From: Acidovorax benzenivorans
GTDB taxonomy: Bacteria; Pseudomonadota; Gammaproteobacteria; Burkholderiales; Burkholderiaceae_C
Length of the DNA: 64,000 nt
Direction: 5' to 3'
Assembly: GCF_028680575.1 (NCBI RefSeq)
Contig: NZ_JAPCKI010000001.1
Location: forward strand, 677,997 to 741,996
A model generated the notes under the pieces. That model searched no databases and was not told the DNA's origin. It saw only the letters and a list, made by a program, of their open reading frames with translations. Positions within the stretch are counted from its first letter, which is position 1. Every line of letters begins with the position of its first letter. This document shows positions 28,053-37,288 of this stretch, piece by piece. The translations under genes were made by a program, and so were the position numbers.

Positions 28053-29525
28053 ATGTTGTCTGTTTCTGCTCTCTGGCGCTGCCGTGCGCTGCGTGGTGTG
28101 TTGGGTTGGGCTGCCGTGTGGCTGGTTGTTGCGGGGGCGGCGGGTGTGGCGGGTGCGCAGACGGTGGCGCCAGCAACCGGCCCTCTGCCACCCGAGGTGG
28201 AGGCCGCGCTAGCCCGCGCCAAGCTGCCCCGGGAGGCCCTGTCGGTGATGGTGGTGGACGCTCAACCCGCTGGCAAGACCAGCCCGCGTCTTTCGCACCG
28301 CGCCCAGGTGCCCGTGAACCCCGCGTCGGTGATGAAGCTGGTGACCACCTATGCAGCGCTGGAGCAGCTGGGCCCCGCCTATGTCTGGAACACGCCGGTG
28401 TACGTGCAGGGTACTGTCCAGGACGGCAGCCTGCGGGGCAATGTCTATATCCAGGGCCAGGGCGACCCCAAGCTGGTCATGGAGCGACTGTGGCTGCTGA
28501 TGCGGCGGTTGCAGGGCCAGGGCATCCAGGTCATCGTGGGCGACATCGTGCTGGACCGCAGTGCATTCAACGTGCCAGACCAGGACCCAGCACGTTTTGA
28601 TGGCGAGCCGCTGCGGCCCTACAACGCCTCACCCGACGCCTTGCTGCTCAACTACAAATCGTCGGTGATGACCTTTGTGCCCGATGGGGCTGCGGGTCTG
28701 GCACGCATCCAGTACGACCCGCCTCTGGCCGGGGTGCAGCGCCAGACCACGGTGGCGCTGGCAGCGCCGGGCGCAGACTGCGGAGACTGGCGCACGGCCT
28801 TGCGGGCGGAGCTGTCCGACCCCTCCAGGGTGTCTTTCCAGGGCGTGTACCCCGCCGCGTGCGGCGAGCGCGTGTGGCCGGTGGCTGCGGCCGACCCGCG
28901 GGGTTTTGCGGCGCGGGCGGTGGAGGGCATGTGGCGCGAACTGGGGGGCAAGCTCACGGGCAGCGTGCGCGATGGCAAGGTGCCCACCGGCCTCAAGCCC
29001 GTGTTGGTTGTGCCATCGCCCACGCTGGCCGAGGTGGTGCGCGATGTGAACAAGTACAGCAACAACGTGATGGCGCAGCAGGTGTTTTTGACCCTGGCGC
29101 TGGAAAAGAACGGCGTGGCCACGTTCGACGGCGCCCGCGAGGTGTTGCGCCAGTGGTGGCAGGCCCGTGTGGGCGATGTGGATCTGCCACAGGTGGACAA
29201 CGGCGCTGGGCTCAGCCGCGACGCGCGCCTGACCGCGCAGGCCCTGGCCCGCATGCTGCAGGTGGCCTGGGCCTCGCCCGTGATGCCCGAGCTGGTGGCG
29301 TCGCTGCCGATCTCCGGCGTGGATGGCACGCTGCGCCGCAGCCAGAGCCGGGCGGGCACCGCCCACCTCAAGACCGGCAGCCTGCGCGACGTGATGGCCA
29401 TCGCGGGTTATGTGCATGCCGCCAGCGGGCGCCGCTATGTGCTGGTGGCGGTGGTCAATCATGCCAATGCAGGGGCTGCGCGGCCCGTGCTCGACAGCCT
29501 CATCGACTGGGCGGCGCGCGACTAG
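28053..29525 (+). CDS. dacB: D-alanyl-D-alanine carboxypeptidase/endopeptidase (PBP4 type)
   Basis: A 490-residue class C low-molecular-weight penicillin-binding protein, periplasmic, trimming or cleaving peptidoglycan cross-bridges. A signal peptide covers about residues 1-35 (hydrophobic core WLVVAGAAGVAGAQ, cleavage near Ala-Gln). The serine-peptidase motifs are SVMK (Ser92, Lys95), SNN at about 336-338 (KYSNNVMAQ) and KTG at about 440 (HLKTGSL). The large domain insertion between motifs 1 and 2 fits PBP4. Divergent from the EamA operon. Confidence 0.95.
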   Translation: MLSVSALWRCRALRGVLGWAAVWLVVAGAAGVAGAQTVAPATGPLPPEVEAALARAKLPREALSVMVVDAQPAGKTSPRLSHRAQVPVNPASVMKLVTTYAALEQLGPAYVWNTPVYVQGTVQDGSLRGNVYIQGQGDPKLVMERLWLLMRRLQGQGIQVIVGDIVLDRSAFNVPDQDPARFDGEPLRPYNASPDALLLNYKSSVMTFVPDGAAGLARIQYDPPLAGVQRQTTVALAAPGADCGDWRTALRAELSDPSRVSFQGVYPAACGERVWPVAAADPRGFAARAVEGMWRELGGKLTGSVRDGKVPTGLKPVLVVPSPTLAEVVRDVNKYSNNVMAQQVFLTLALEKNGVATFDGAREVLRQWWQARVGDVDLPQVDNGAGLSRDARLTAQALARMLQVAWASPVMPELVASLPISGVDGTLRRSQSRAGTAHLKTGSLRDVMAIAGYVHAASGRRYVLVAVVNHANAGAARPVLDSLIDWAARD

Positions 29526-29600
29526 GGGCCGTCCGCACTGGCAGAAATAGTGTGAACAGGCCCTGGTGAATAATCAGCACTGCCCTGTGCCCTCCCCACC

Positions 29601-29870
29601 ATGCAAACCCATGAACTGATCGGCTACCTGGCCGCCTGCCTGACCACCTGCAGCTTTGTGCCGCAGGCCCTGCACACCTTTCGCACGCGCGACGTGAGCG
29701 GTATCTCGCTGGGCATGTACAGCGTCTTTACGGTGGGCGTGGCGCTGTGGCTGGCCTACGGTCTGGCGCTCGTGGCCTGGCCCATCGTGGTGGCCAATGC
29801 CATCACGTTGGCCCTGGCGGGCACCATTCTGGGTATGAAGGTGCTGTACGGCGCGCGCCGTCCCGATTGA
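29601..29870 (+). CDS. SemiSWEET-type sugar transporter (PQ-loop)
   Basis: An 89-residue three-helix membrane protein that would function as a dimer, like bacterial SemiSWEETs that move sugars passively. Diagnostic features are TCSFVPQALHTFRTRDVSG (PQ motif in helix 1) and SLGMYSVFTVGVALWLAYG in helix 2. A small conserved gene, 75 bp after dacB and apparently independent. The carried sugar is unknown. Confidence 0.88.
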   Translation: MQTHELIGYLAACLTTCSFVPQALHTFRTRDVSGISLGMYSVFTVGVALWLAYGLALVAWPIVVANAITLALAGTILGMKVLYGARRPD

Positions 29871-30003
29871 TCGGGCCGGGAGGCCCCGGAGTGTTGTCGC
29901 TTAGGTGTCTGGCGACGCGTGGTCTCCCGCGTTATCCCCTATGGATGCTGCAGCGCAGGTGCGCGCACGATGCGTCGTTCTTCACTGACCGAGGTATCCA
30001 TCC

Positions 30004-31302
30004 ATGACCTATTTCCGCCTTACCTGTGTGGCCGCCGCTGCGGTCTTGCTTGTTGCCTGCGGTGGCTCCGACGACCCGGCACGCGGCGCGCTGATTGACC
30101 CTCCCGCCACACTGACCACGCTCACCGTGGCGCAGATCGATGCGGCCACGGCCAGCAGCGGCCTGCAGGCGCTCAGCGGCAAGGCCAAGTGCGATGTGAA
30201 GGTGGTGTCGCTGAACTATGCGACCGTGGGTGCCAAGAGTGGCGAGAGCACCAACGCCTCTGGCGTGATGCTGGTGCCGGCCGGTACTTGCACTACGGCC
30301 GCCCCGCTGGTGGCCTATGCCAAGGGCACCGATGTGCAAAAGCCCCGCACCCTGGCCAACCCGCAGGACAACGAAACCTTCCTGCTGGCGGCCATGTATG
30401 CCGCGCAGGGCTATGCCGTGGTGGCCACCGATTACCTGGGCTTTGCCAAGTCGGGCTACAGCTACCACCCCTATCTGCATGCCGATTCAGAAGCCACCTC
30501 GGTCGTCGACTCGGTGCGTGCCGCACGCAACGCGGCAAGCTCGGTGGGCGCCACGCTGTCGGGCAAGGTGATGTTCACCGGCTATTCGCAGGGTGGTCAC
30601 TCGTCCATGGCCGCACAGCGCGCAGCCGAGCGGGACTATGGCACCGAATTCAACGTGGTCGCAGGCGCCCACCTGGCAGGCCCGTATAACCTGTCGGGCT
30701 CGCTGCGCATTCCAGACGCCATCGCGGGTGTGCAGTTCTTTGTGCCCTACCTCGTCACGTCCTGGCAGAAGGTCTATGGCACCGTCTACACCGACGTGAA
30801 GGACGTGTTCAAGGCACCGTACTCCGGCTACATCGAGAACCTGCTGCCCCACCCCACGCTCAACTACACCACCTTGGTGACCACGGGCACGCTGCCCTCG
30901 GGTACGCCCAACCAGGCGCGCGACGCACTGTTCCAGTCAGCGTTCACGACCGGATCGCAGACCAGCACCACCCACCCGCTGTACCTGGCCGCCAAAAAGA
31001 ACGACCTGCTGGGCTGGACCCCCAAGGCGCGCGTGATGTTGTGTGGTGGCGTGGGTGACCCCACCGTGCCCCCTGCCGTGCACCAGTCCGTCATGAAGGC
31101 AGACTTTGACAGCCGTGGCGTGACCAACGTGACGTCCGTCGATGTAGACGCCGCCATTCAGGCCACTTATGGCCCCGGCGGCAAGGCACCGACCGACCCC
31201 AACTCGGCCGCGTTTGCCACCTACTACAGCAACTACCACGGCACCTATGAGCCGCCGTTCTGCCACGCGCAGGCCAAGGCGGTGTTCGATACCGTCAAGT
31301 GA
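30004..31302 (+). CDS. Lipoprotein alpha/beta-hydrolase (secretory lipase-like)
   Basis: A 432-residue protein with a lipoprotein signal (AAAAVLLVAC, Cys19) followed by a Gly/Ser/Asp linker. The mature part has an alpha/beta-hydrolase fold with nucleophile elbow GYSQGGH (Ser about 195). A substrate-side block resembles secretory lipase/LIP-type esterases (VVATDYLGFAKSGYSYHPYLH). It likely hydrolyses esters at the cell surface or in the periplasm. The catalytic Asp and His are probably in VMLCGGVGDPTVPP and near the C-terminus. Followed by a perfect terminator. First of a group of secreted hydrolase-fold lipoproteins. Confidence 0.82.
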   Translation: MTYFRLTCVAAAAVLLVACGGSDDPARGALIDPPATLTTLTVAQIDAATASSGLQALSGKAKCDVKVVSLNYATVGAKSGESTNASGVMLVPAGTCTTAAPLVAYAKGTDVQKPRTLANPQDNETFLLAAMYAAQGYAVVATDYLGFAKSGYSYHPYLHADSEATSVVDSVRAARNAASSVGATLSGKVMFTGYSQGGHSSMAAQRAAERDYGTEFNVVAGAHLAGPYNLSGSLRIPDAIAGVQFFVPYLVTSWQKVYGTVYTDVKDVFKAPYSGYIENLLPHPTLNYTTLVTTGTLPSGTPNQARDALFQSAFTTGSQTSTTHPLYLAAKKNDLLGWTPKARVMLCGGVGDPTVPPAVHQSVMKADFDSRGVTNVTSVDVDAAIQATYGPGGKAPTDPNSAAFATYYSNYHGTYEPPFCHAQAKAVFDTVK

Positions 31303-31363
31303 TCGGCCCAAGGCTTGTGTGAAGCGCCCAACGGGCTCACAGGCTTTTAGAACCCACCCCCTA

Positions 31364-31397
31364 AGCCCCACCGGTGTTTACCCGGTGGGGCTTTTTT
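31364..31397 (+). terminator. Rho-independent terminator
   Basis: AGCCCCACCGG and CCGGTGGGGCT make an 11-bp perfect stem with a 7-base loop, followed by six T (31392-31397). It separates the two lipoprotein hydrolase genes. Confidence 0.93.
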
Positions 31398-31466
31398 GTT
31401 TTGGCGAATAAGATTTGCATGGAATAGCACGGTCGTTCTATTTTTACGATAACAGGAGTGATACCG

Positions 31467-32609
31467 ATGGTTTTCCAGCGCAAGGCTTTGTGGGTTTCTT
31501 TGGCGGCAGCGTCGCTGCTGGTCGCGTGCGGAGGCGGCGGTGCCGACACCTCCCCTGTGGCGCCCATCAAGACCGTCAAGGTCATGGGGGACAGCATTGC
31601 CGATAGCGGCACCTTTGGCTTCAAGTTCACGGTGCAAGGCAGTGCGCCCACGGGCCCGTCGTCCACCCCCATCTGGCCCGAGCTGGTGGCCAGCAGCTAC
31701 GGAAGCACGCTCTGCCCCCGCTATGTGTCCACCGGCAGCGCCTTCAACAACGCGGCGGGCTGCACCAACTACGCCATTGGTGGCGGGCGCATCAACAACT
31801 TCGCGGCACCCGCATCGCCTGCGTCCATCGTCAAGCAACTGACTGACGCAGGCGTCGACGGCTTCGGTGCGGGTGACCTGCTGCTGATTGACGGCGGTGG
31901 CAACGATGCCGCCGACCTCATCGGTGCCTACCTGTTGGCATCCAAGGACGGCGGTAAGTCCTTCGGCGCCCTGCTTTCCACTCTGCTGCCTGCGGCTACG
32001 GTCAGCGCTGGTCTGGCGGGCGGCGCCACGGGCCAGGCCCAGGTGGGCGGTGCCTACATGGTGGCGCTGGCTGACAAGTTCCACGACGCGATCGAAGCTA
32101 ATGCCCTGAGCAAGGGCGCGCAGCGTGTGGCGGTGCTCAACATGCCGGCCATTGACAAGACGCCTCGCCTGCAGCACGTGCTTGGCGGCATCACGGCGTC
32201 AGCGGGCGCCGCAGCCAGTGCGCAGGTGCAGGGCCTGCTCAAGGCCTGGCTCGAAGCCTTCAACGCTCAGTTGGCCAAGCGTTTTGCGGGCAATAGCAAG
32301 GTGGTGGTCGTGGACTTCTACACCTCGTTCAACGACCAGATGGCCAACCCCGCGCAATTCGGCCTGACCAACGCCAAGAACACCGCATGTCCCATCACCG
32401 GAATGGGCGCTGACGGTCTGCCCACCTATACCTTCCCCACCTGCACGGCAACAGCCCTGTCGGCGCAGACTCCGCCCGCAGGCGCCACGGGCGGTGCGGA
32501 CTGGTGGAAAACCTACGCGTTCTCCGACAGCTTCCACCCCACGCCGTACGGCCACCAACTGGTCAGCCAGCTGGTGTCGCGTTCGCTGGCCCGCGCTGGC
32601 TGGCTGTAA
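31467..32609 (+). CDS. SGNH/GDSL-family lipoprotein esterase
   Basis: A 380-residue lipoprotein (signal AAASLLVAC, Cys21; then GGGGAD). SGNH blocks are visible: block I VMGDSIADSG with nucleophile Ser43, block III IDGGGND, and block V SDSFHPTPYGH near the C-terminus with catalytic Asp and His. It should act as an extracytoplasmic esterase/lipase of the GDSL family; the natural ester is unknown. AGGAG at 31454-31458 supports ATG 31467 over the in-frame GTG at 31458. An OmpW-type gene follows 26 bp later and may be co-transcribed. A second SGNH protein on the minus strand (33408-34361) lacks the catalytic residues seen here. Confidence 0.85.
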   Translation: MVFQRKALWVSLAAASLLVACGGGGADTSPVAPIKTVKVMGDSIADSGTFGFKFTVQGSAPTGPSSTPIWPELVASSYGSTLCPRYVSTGSAFNNAAGCTNYAIGGGRINNFAAPASPASIVKQLTDAGVDGFGAGDLLLIDGGGNDAADLIGAYLLASKDGGKSFGALLSTLLPAATVSAGLAGGATGQAQVGGAYMVALADKFHDAIEANALSKGAQRVAVLNMPAIDKTPRLQHVLGGITASAGAAASAQVQGLLKAWLEAFNAQLAKRFAGNSKVVVVDFYTSFNDQMANPAQFGLTNAKNTACPITGMGADGLPTYTFPTCTATALSAQTPPAGATGGADWWKTYAFSDSFHPTPYGHQLVSQLVSRSLARAGWL

Positions 32610-32635
32610 TCGGCTGTTGAAGGGTTCACTACATC

Positions 32636-33322
32636 ATGCAAACAAAAATCATCACCCCTTCCTTGATTGGTGCTGTGGCGGCACTGGTACTCACGCTGTC
32701 CGGCAGCGCCCAGGCGCAGACCGCAGGCAGCTGGCTGGTGCGGGCTGGCGTCACGCAAATTTCGCCGCAGGTCACCAGTGGCGACCTGTCAGCCCCCAGC
32801 TTCACCGGCACCAAGGTCGACGTGCGTGCCGACACGCAGTTGGCGGGTGGCGTTACCTACATGGTCACCGACCACTGGGCGCTGGACGTGCCGCTCGCAC
32901 TGCCCTTCAAGCACGACGTCATGGGGGCGGGCGCCATCGGCGGTGTGGGCAAGATCGGCGAGGTCAAGGTGTTGCCCATGACCGTGTTTGCGCAGTACCG
33001 CTTTCTGGAGGCCAATGCCCGGGTGCGCCCCTATGTGGGCCTGGGCGTGACCTACGCCAAGTTCTTCAAGGAGCGGGGCACCGCCGCGCTGACCGGGCTG
33101 ACCGGCGGCAACCCCTCGCGCCCCACCACGCTGAGCGCTGAATCGCGGTTTGGCCTGACGCCGCAAGTGGGCGTGAGCATTGCGCTGAACAATCAGTGGT
33201 CGCTGGACCTGGCGTACTACAAGACCTTTGTGAAGACACGCGACACGCTGTCTACCGGCCAGACCATCAACGTCAAGCTTAACCCCAACGTGGTGGCATT
33301 GGGCGTGGTGTATCGGTTCTGA
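32636..33322 (+). CDS. ompW: OmpW-family outer membrane protein
   Basis: A 228-residue protein with a cleavable signal peptide (residues 1-28, ...GSAQAQ) and an eight-stranded beta-barrel of the OmpW/AlkL family. Signs are the N-terminal WLVRAGVTQISP, alternating hydrophobic strands, the segment ALDVPLALPFKHD and the C-terminal aromatic end VALGVVYRF required for outer-membrane insertion. OmpW/AlkL barrels admit small hydrophobic compounds. Its position beside secreted esterases suggests uptake of lipid breakdown products, which is inference. Ends at a bidirectional terminator. Confidence 0.9.
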   Translation: MQTKIITPSLIGAVAALVLTLSGSAQAQTAGSWLVRAGVTQISPQVTSGDLSAPSFTGTKVDVRADTQLAGGVTYMVTDHWALDVPLALPFKHDVMGAGAIGGVGKIGEVKVLPMTVFAQYRFLEANARVRPYVGLGVTYAKFFKERGTAALTGLTGGNPSRPTTLSAESRFGLTPQVGVSIALNNQWSLDLAYYKTFVKTRDTLSTGQTINVKLNPNVVALGVVYRF

Positions 33323-33352
33323 CCCCTACAAGGGGGCAGACCATCCGCCCAC

Positions 33353-33387
33353 AAAAAAGGCCGCCCGGTGGGCGGCCTTTTGTTTTT
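33353..33387. terminator. Bidirectional terminator between ompW and the SGNH-like gene
   Basis: GGCCGCCC and GGGCGGCC form an 8-bp stem with a 3-base loop, flanked by AAAAAA on the left and TTTT-G-TTTTT on the right, so it can act for both converging genes. Confidence 0.9.
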
Positions 33388-33407
33388 GGCGCCTGAGTTG
33401 CGCCTGT

Positions 33408-34361
33408 TTACCAGCGTGCACGCAGGCGGTCGTAGGCGTAGGTGCCAAACTGGCGCTGGGCCGACGGCGTGAGGTACACGGTGTCGGCAAACACGAACGA
33501 GGTGACATTGGCACCCGACAGCAACGTAGAGGATGTGCACAGGGCCGAGTTGACCTGGCCCGCGCCAATGCCAATGCCGTTGGTGGCGTCCACCGACGTG
33601 CACACCGCTGCCGTGGAGTTGTTGAAGCCATAGTTGCCGGGCACGCTGGTGTACAGGTTCACGTAGTAGGCCGAGTCCACGTACAGCACGTTGGCGCCGA
33701 GGTCTACGATGCCTACGAGCAGGCCTTCGTTGAAGCGGCTGCTGGCGTTGGTCAGCAGGGCCTCGCGGCCGATGGTCTCGGCCCAGGGGGTCTTGCTCAG
33801 GTCGTAGGTGCCGGTCACCACCACATACTTGGCGCCTGCCGTCACCAGGCGGCGCACCTGCGCGGCCAGGTCTTCACCGGCCTTGCGGGCGGCGGCCACC
33901 ATGGCGTCCTGGGTCTGGGTGCCCGCGTTCACAGCGGCCATTCCGGCGATCACGTCGCTGACGCCGCCGCTCACGATCACCACGTCGGTAGCCGCAAAGC
34001 TGCCACTGGCCAGAAAGGCATCGATTTGTTCGGTGACGGTACGGGTGCTGGCATTGCCTGCGGCGTCGGGCTTGGCGCTGACGCGGGCGTTGCCCGTGGC
34101 GTAGCTCAGGCCGCCTGCGGAGACCGGGGCGAGCGACTTGCCGTAGTTGGCCACCAGTTGCAGGGTCCAGTTGTTGACGCTGCCGTCATTGACCGTGTAA
34201 CGCGAACCGTTTTGCCCCACATCGTTCATGGCGTCGCCGAACGCAATGAAGCGCTGGGGCGAGATGGCCGATTCGGTGGTGCTGGAACCGCAGGCCGCGA
34301 GCAACGCGGCCGACGCACATGCGGCGACCATGATGGTGCGGCGCATCCAATTTGCTGCCAT
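33408..34361 (-). CDS. SGNH-fold lipoprotein lacking catalytic residues (predicted pseudoenzyme)
   Basis: A 317-residue lipoprotein (signal ASAALLAAC, Cys24). It follows the layout of GDSL/SGNH hydrolases, but block I reads FIAFGDAMNDVG, with Ala44 where the nucleophile Ser should be. Block III reads VSGGVSDVIAG without the GND Asn, and the C-terminal block reads FADTVYLTPSAQRQFG, with Leu/Tyr where DxxH would be. All main catalytic positions therefore appear replaced, suggesting a binding or structural role. The TGGAGA site supports the start. No frameshift or stop is seen; the frame is intact. Confidence 0.85.
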   Translation of the reverse strand: MAANWMRRTIMVAACASAALLAACGSSTTESAISPQRFIAFGDAMNDVGQNGSRYTVNDGSVNNWTLQLVANYGKSLAPVSAGGLSYATGNARVSAKPDAAGNASTRTVTEQIDAFLASGSFAATDVVIVSGGVSDVIAGMAAVNAGTQTQDAMVAAARKAGEDLAAQVRRLVTAGAKYVVVTGTYDLSKTPWAETIGREALLTNASSRFNEGLLVGIVDLGANVLYVDSAYYVNLYTSVPGNYGFNNSTAAVCTSVDATNGIGIGAGQVNSALCTSSTLLSGANVTSFVFADTVYLTPSAQRQFGTYAYDRLRARW

Positions 34362-34435
34362 GTATTTCTCCAGAAAAGTGGGGGTAGTTTAACGACGCAA
34401 AGTCAACGGATGTAAAGCGGCGCCATCGTGCCGGG

Positions 34436-35452
34436 TCAGGCGGCGGAGGCGCGCTGCAGGCGGTCGCGAACGCCCTCCCAATCGGGGCTGGCCGGAGGGG
34501 TCTCGATCCAGATCAGCTTCACGCCCTCGTCGTCAAACCCGCGTAGCACGGCGAACAGCTGCTGCGCCGTGGCCGCCGCGTCATCGGGCATGCGGCGCAT
34601 GACCAGCCTGGAGGACTGGGTGCGCAGCGCCGCACGGGCATAGACCGCGATGCGGGCGGCATCAGCGCCCAGCAGGTCCAGGCTGGTCTGCAGCGCCTTC
34701 GCGTCCATCAGCCGCACCTTGGCGTTGGGGGCGTAGTGGGCCTCCAGCGTGCCTGAGGCGCGGGGTGTGGCCGTGGGGAATTCATCCTTGGACAGCGGGG
34801 CCATGCCGCAAGCCGCCGCAATCTGCGCCCGGGTAATGGCGCCGGGCCGCAGCAGCACAGGCACACCGCGCGTGCAATCCACGATGGTGCTTTCAATTCC
34901 CACGTCGCAGGGCCCGCCGTCCAGCACCAGCAGGTCGGCACCCAGCTCATCCTGCACATGCTGGGCGGTGGTGGGGCTCACGCGGCCAAAACGGTTGGCG
35001 CTGGGGGCTGCAACGCCCCACACGGGCGGGCCGCCAGCTTCGTTGCCATCGCCCGCAGCCGCGCAGGCCAGCAGCAGGGCGTGGGCCACGGGGTGCGCGG
35101 GGCAGCGCAGTCCCACACTGTCCTGCCCGCCGGTGGCGGCGGTGGCCACACCGGGCAGGCGCGGCAGGATGAGCGTGAGCGGGCCCGGCCAGAACGCATC
35201 GACCAGCTTCTGTGCGAAGTCCGGTACCGCACTGGCGAAATGCGCAATGCCCTCGGCATTGGCCACGTGCACGATCAGCGGGTGGTCGCTGGGCCGCCCT
35301 TTGGCTGCGAAGATTTGTGCCACAGCGGTATCGCTGCTGGCATCGGCCGCGAGGCCATACACCGTTTCGGTGGGCAGGCCCAGCAGGGCGCCGCCGCGCA
35401 CAGCGCGCGCAGCGGTGGCGATGGCCTGGGAGTCGTTGCCGTCGAGAATCAT
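34436..35452 (-). CDS. tsaC: Threonylcarbamoyl-AMP synthase (Sua5/TsaC)
   Basis: A 338-residue enzyme making threonylcarbamoyl-AMP from Thr, bicarbonate and ATP for tRNA t6A. The YrdC domain (1-~205) shows GLPTETVYGLAADA, the KGRPSDHPL motif (KxRxxxxPL type) and the SANRFGRVSPTTA block. The C-terminal ~110 residues form the Sua5 domain, so this is the long Sua5 type. Its start lies 14 bases after purK, so it belongs to the purE-purK-sua5 operon known in Burkholderiales. ATG 35452 (MILDGND) is the natural start. Confidence 0.93.
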   Translation of the reverse strand: MILDGNDSQAIATAARAVRGGALLGLPTETVYGLAADASSDTAVAQIFAAKGRPSDHPLIVHVANAEGIAHFASAVPDFAQKLVDAFWPGPLTLILPRLPGVATAATGGQDSVGLRCPAHPVAHALLLACAAAGDGNEAGGPPVWGVAAPSANRFGRVSPTTAQHVQDELGADLLVLDGGPCDVGIESTIVDCTRGVPVLLRPGAITRAQIAAACGMAPLSKDEFPTATPRASGTLEAHYAPNAKVRLMDAKALQTSLDLLGADAARIAVYARAALRTQSSRLVMRRMPDDAAATAQQLFAVLRGFDDEGVKLIWIETPPASPDWEGVRDRLQRASAA

Positions 35453-35466
35453 GGAAACAGCCCGGC

Positions 35467-36636
35467 TCAGAAGGGCTCGATGCCCAGCAGCGCTGCTGCC
35501 TGCAGGGCCGTGGCGCGCGCAGCCTCGGGGGTGGCGCCGGTCACGTTGAGGTGGCCCATCTTGCGGCCGCGCTTGGCGTCGCGCTTGCCATACAGGTGCA
35601 GATGGGTGCCGGGCAGGGCCAGTACCTGGGCCCAGGGCGGGGTCTGCGCCGCGTCGCCGTGGGCAAACCACAGGTCGCCGAGCAGGTTCAGCATGACGGC
35701 AGCGCTGTGTTGGCGCGGCTGCGTCAGCGGCAGGCGGGCCATGGTGCGCACCTGCAGCTCAAACTGCGACACGTCGCAGGCGTTCTGGCTGTAGTGGCCG
35801 CTGTTGTGCGGGCGCGGGGCGATCTCGTTGACCACGAGGCTGTTGTCTTGCAGCACAAAGAACTCCACGCACAGCACACCTACATACTGCAGGCCTTCTG
35901 CTACAGATTTCGCAGCACTCACCGCTTGATCCACTAGCGCTTGCGGCAGATTTCCTTCATAAACCTCGGTCACGGCCAGGATGCCGTCGCGGTGCAGGTT
36001 GCGCTGCACGGGCAGGTGCACCATCGCCCCATCGGCACCGCGCGCCACGATGACGGAGCATTCCAGCTGCAGGGGCAGCATCTTCTCCAGCACGCAGGGC
36101 ACCTGGCCCACGGAATCCCAGGCAGCGGCCAGCTCGGCGGGCGTCTTCACGCGCACCTGGCCCTTGCCGTCGTAGCCCATGCGGGCCGTTTTCAGAATGC
36201 CGGGAAGGAGGTCGGGCGACACAGCAGCCAACTGGTCTGCCGACTCGATCACGGCATACGGCGCGCAGGGCACGCCGCAGGCCACAAAGTGGGCCTTTTC
36301 CCGAGCGCGGTCTTGCGCCACAGAGACTGCGCTGGCGGCGGGTGACACGGGGCGCTGCGCAGCCAGGGCGGCCAGCGCGGCTGCGGGCACGTTCTCGAAC
36401 TCGGTGGTCACCGCATCCGACAGGCGGGCCAGCTCGGCCAAGCCTTGCGGGTCTTCGTAGCCCGTCTGGATGTGGTGGTGGCTCACCAGCCCGGCGGGGC
36501 TGGTCGGGTCGGCGTCAAGCACGGCCGTGAAGTAGCCCATGGCCTGCGCCTGGTGCACAAACATGCGGCCCAGCTGGCCGCCACCCAGCACGCCCAGCGT
36601 CGATCCCGGCAGGAGGGGGTTGATGCTGGCGCTCAT
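35467..36636 (-). CDS. purK: 5-(carboxyamino)imidazole ribonucleotide synthase
   Basis: A 389-residue ATP-grasp enzyme converting AIR, ATP and bicarbonate to N5-CAIR in purine synthesis. [12 protein letters not shown] lies at the N-terminus; the ATP-grasp region includes [13 protein letters not shown], and [26 protein letters not shown] carries the metal-binding Glu and Asn. Residues about 225-246 ([23 protein letters not shown]) are encoded by a dispersed repeat with unusual codons (CTA, GTA, TCT, AAA), yet the local protein length is that of E. coli PurK. ATG overlaps the purE stop by four bases. Confidence 0.96.
   Translation of the reverse strand: MSASINPLLPGSTLGVLGGGQLGRMFVHQAQAMGYFTAVLDADPTSPAGLVSHHHIQTGYEDPQGLAELARLSDAVTTEFENVPAAALAALAAQRPVSPAASAVSVAQDRAREKAHFVACGVPCAPYAVIESADQLAAVSPDLLPGILKTARMGYDGKGQVRVKTPAELAAAWDSVGQVPCVLEKMLPLQLECSVIVARGADGAMVHLPVQRNLHRDGILAVTEVYEGNLPQALVDQAVSAAKSVAEGLQYVGVLCVEFFVLQDNSLVVNEIAPRPHNSGHYSQNACDVSQFELQVRTMARLPLTQPRQHSAAVMLNLLGDLWFAHGDAAQTPPWAQVLALPGTHLHLYGKRDAKRGRKMGHLNVTGATPEAARATALQAAALLGIEPF
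35899..35963 (+). repeat. AGCGCT-family repeat, copy inside purK
   Basis: Reads ...CACCGCTTGATCCACTAGCG followed by CTTGCGGCAGATTTCC, the last 20-odd bases nearly identical to the copies at 23395 and 54729. Antisense to purK and read through in frame. Relatively AT-rich within a GC-rich gene. Confidence 0.75.
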
Positions 36637-37127
36637 GCAGCGGGTGGCAAGGTCATGTTGCGGGCCACTTCCGTCTGCTCGGCACGAAAGGCTTCCAGGC
36701 GCTGGCGCAGTTCGGGGCTTTCGTTGGCCAGCAGGGCTACGGCAAACAGAGCGGCATTGGCCGCACCAGCGGTGCCGATGGCAAACGTCGCCACAGGGAT
36801 GCCCTTGGGCATTTGCACAATGCTGTGCAGCGAATCCACCCCCTGCAGGTGGCGGCTGGCCACGGGCACGCCCAGCACGGGCACGGTGGTCTTGGCGGCG
36901 ATCATGCCGGGCAGGTGGGCAGCGCCGCCGGCCCCGGCGATGATGGCCTTCAGCCCCCGGACAGCGGCGGCCTCGGCGTAGGCAAACATGTCATCGGGCA
37001 TGCGGTGGGCCGAGACCACGCGGGCCTCATGGGCGATGCCGAACTGTTCAAGGATTTGCACTGCATGCTGCATGGTGTCCCAGTCGCTGCTGGAACCCAT
37101 GACCACGCCGATCTGGATGGGTTTCAT
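36633..37127 (-). CDS. purE: N5-carboxyaminoimidazole ribonucleotide mutase
   Basis: A 164-residue class I PurE that rearranges N5-CAIR to [16 protein letters not shown] (phosphate and substrate loop), SAHRMPDDM with the catalytic His, and the [25 protein letters not shown] block (here [11 protein letters not shown] and PVLGVPV) are diagnostic. Its stop overlaps the purK start (ATGA). It is the first gene of purE-purK-sua5, divergent from the thioredoxin-like gene. Confidence 0.97.
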   Translation of the reverse strand: MKPIQIGVVMGSSSDWDTMQHAVQILEQFGIAHEARVVSAHRMPDDMFAYAEAAAVRGLKAIIAGAGGAAHLPGMIAAKTTVPVLGVPVASRHLQGVDSLHSIVQMPKGIPVATFAIGTAGAANAALFAVALLANESPELRQRLEAFRAEQTEVARNMTLPPAA

Positions 37128-37288
37128 GGTGTGGAGGGTGCTGGCTGGCAGGCGTCGCCTGCTGTGCCGCTGTGGGTGGAACCCGCGATTTTACTTTTTG
37201 CGCCTCCCTTCCCGGCATGGGGCTGTTTCGATCGGCCAAAATAGCGCGCAAACTGTTTGTTCCACTGGTTCTAAGCCCCACACCAATC

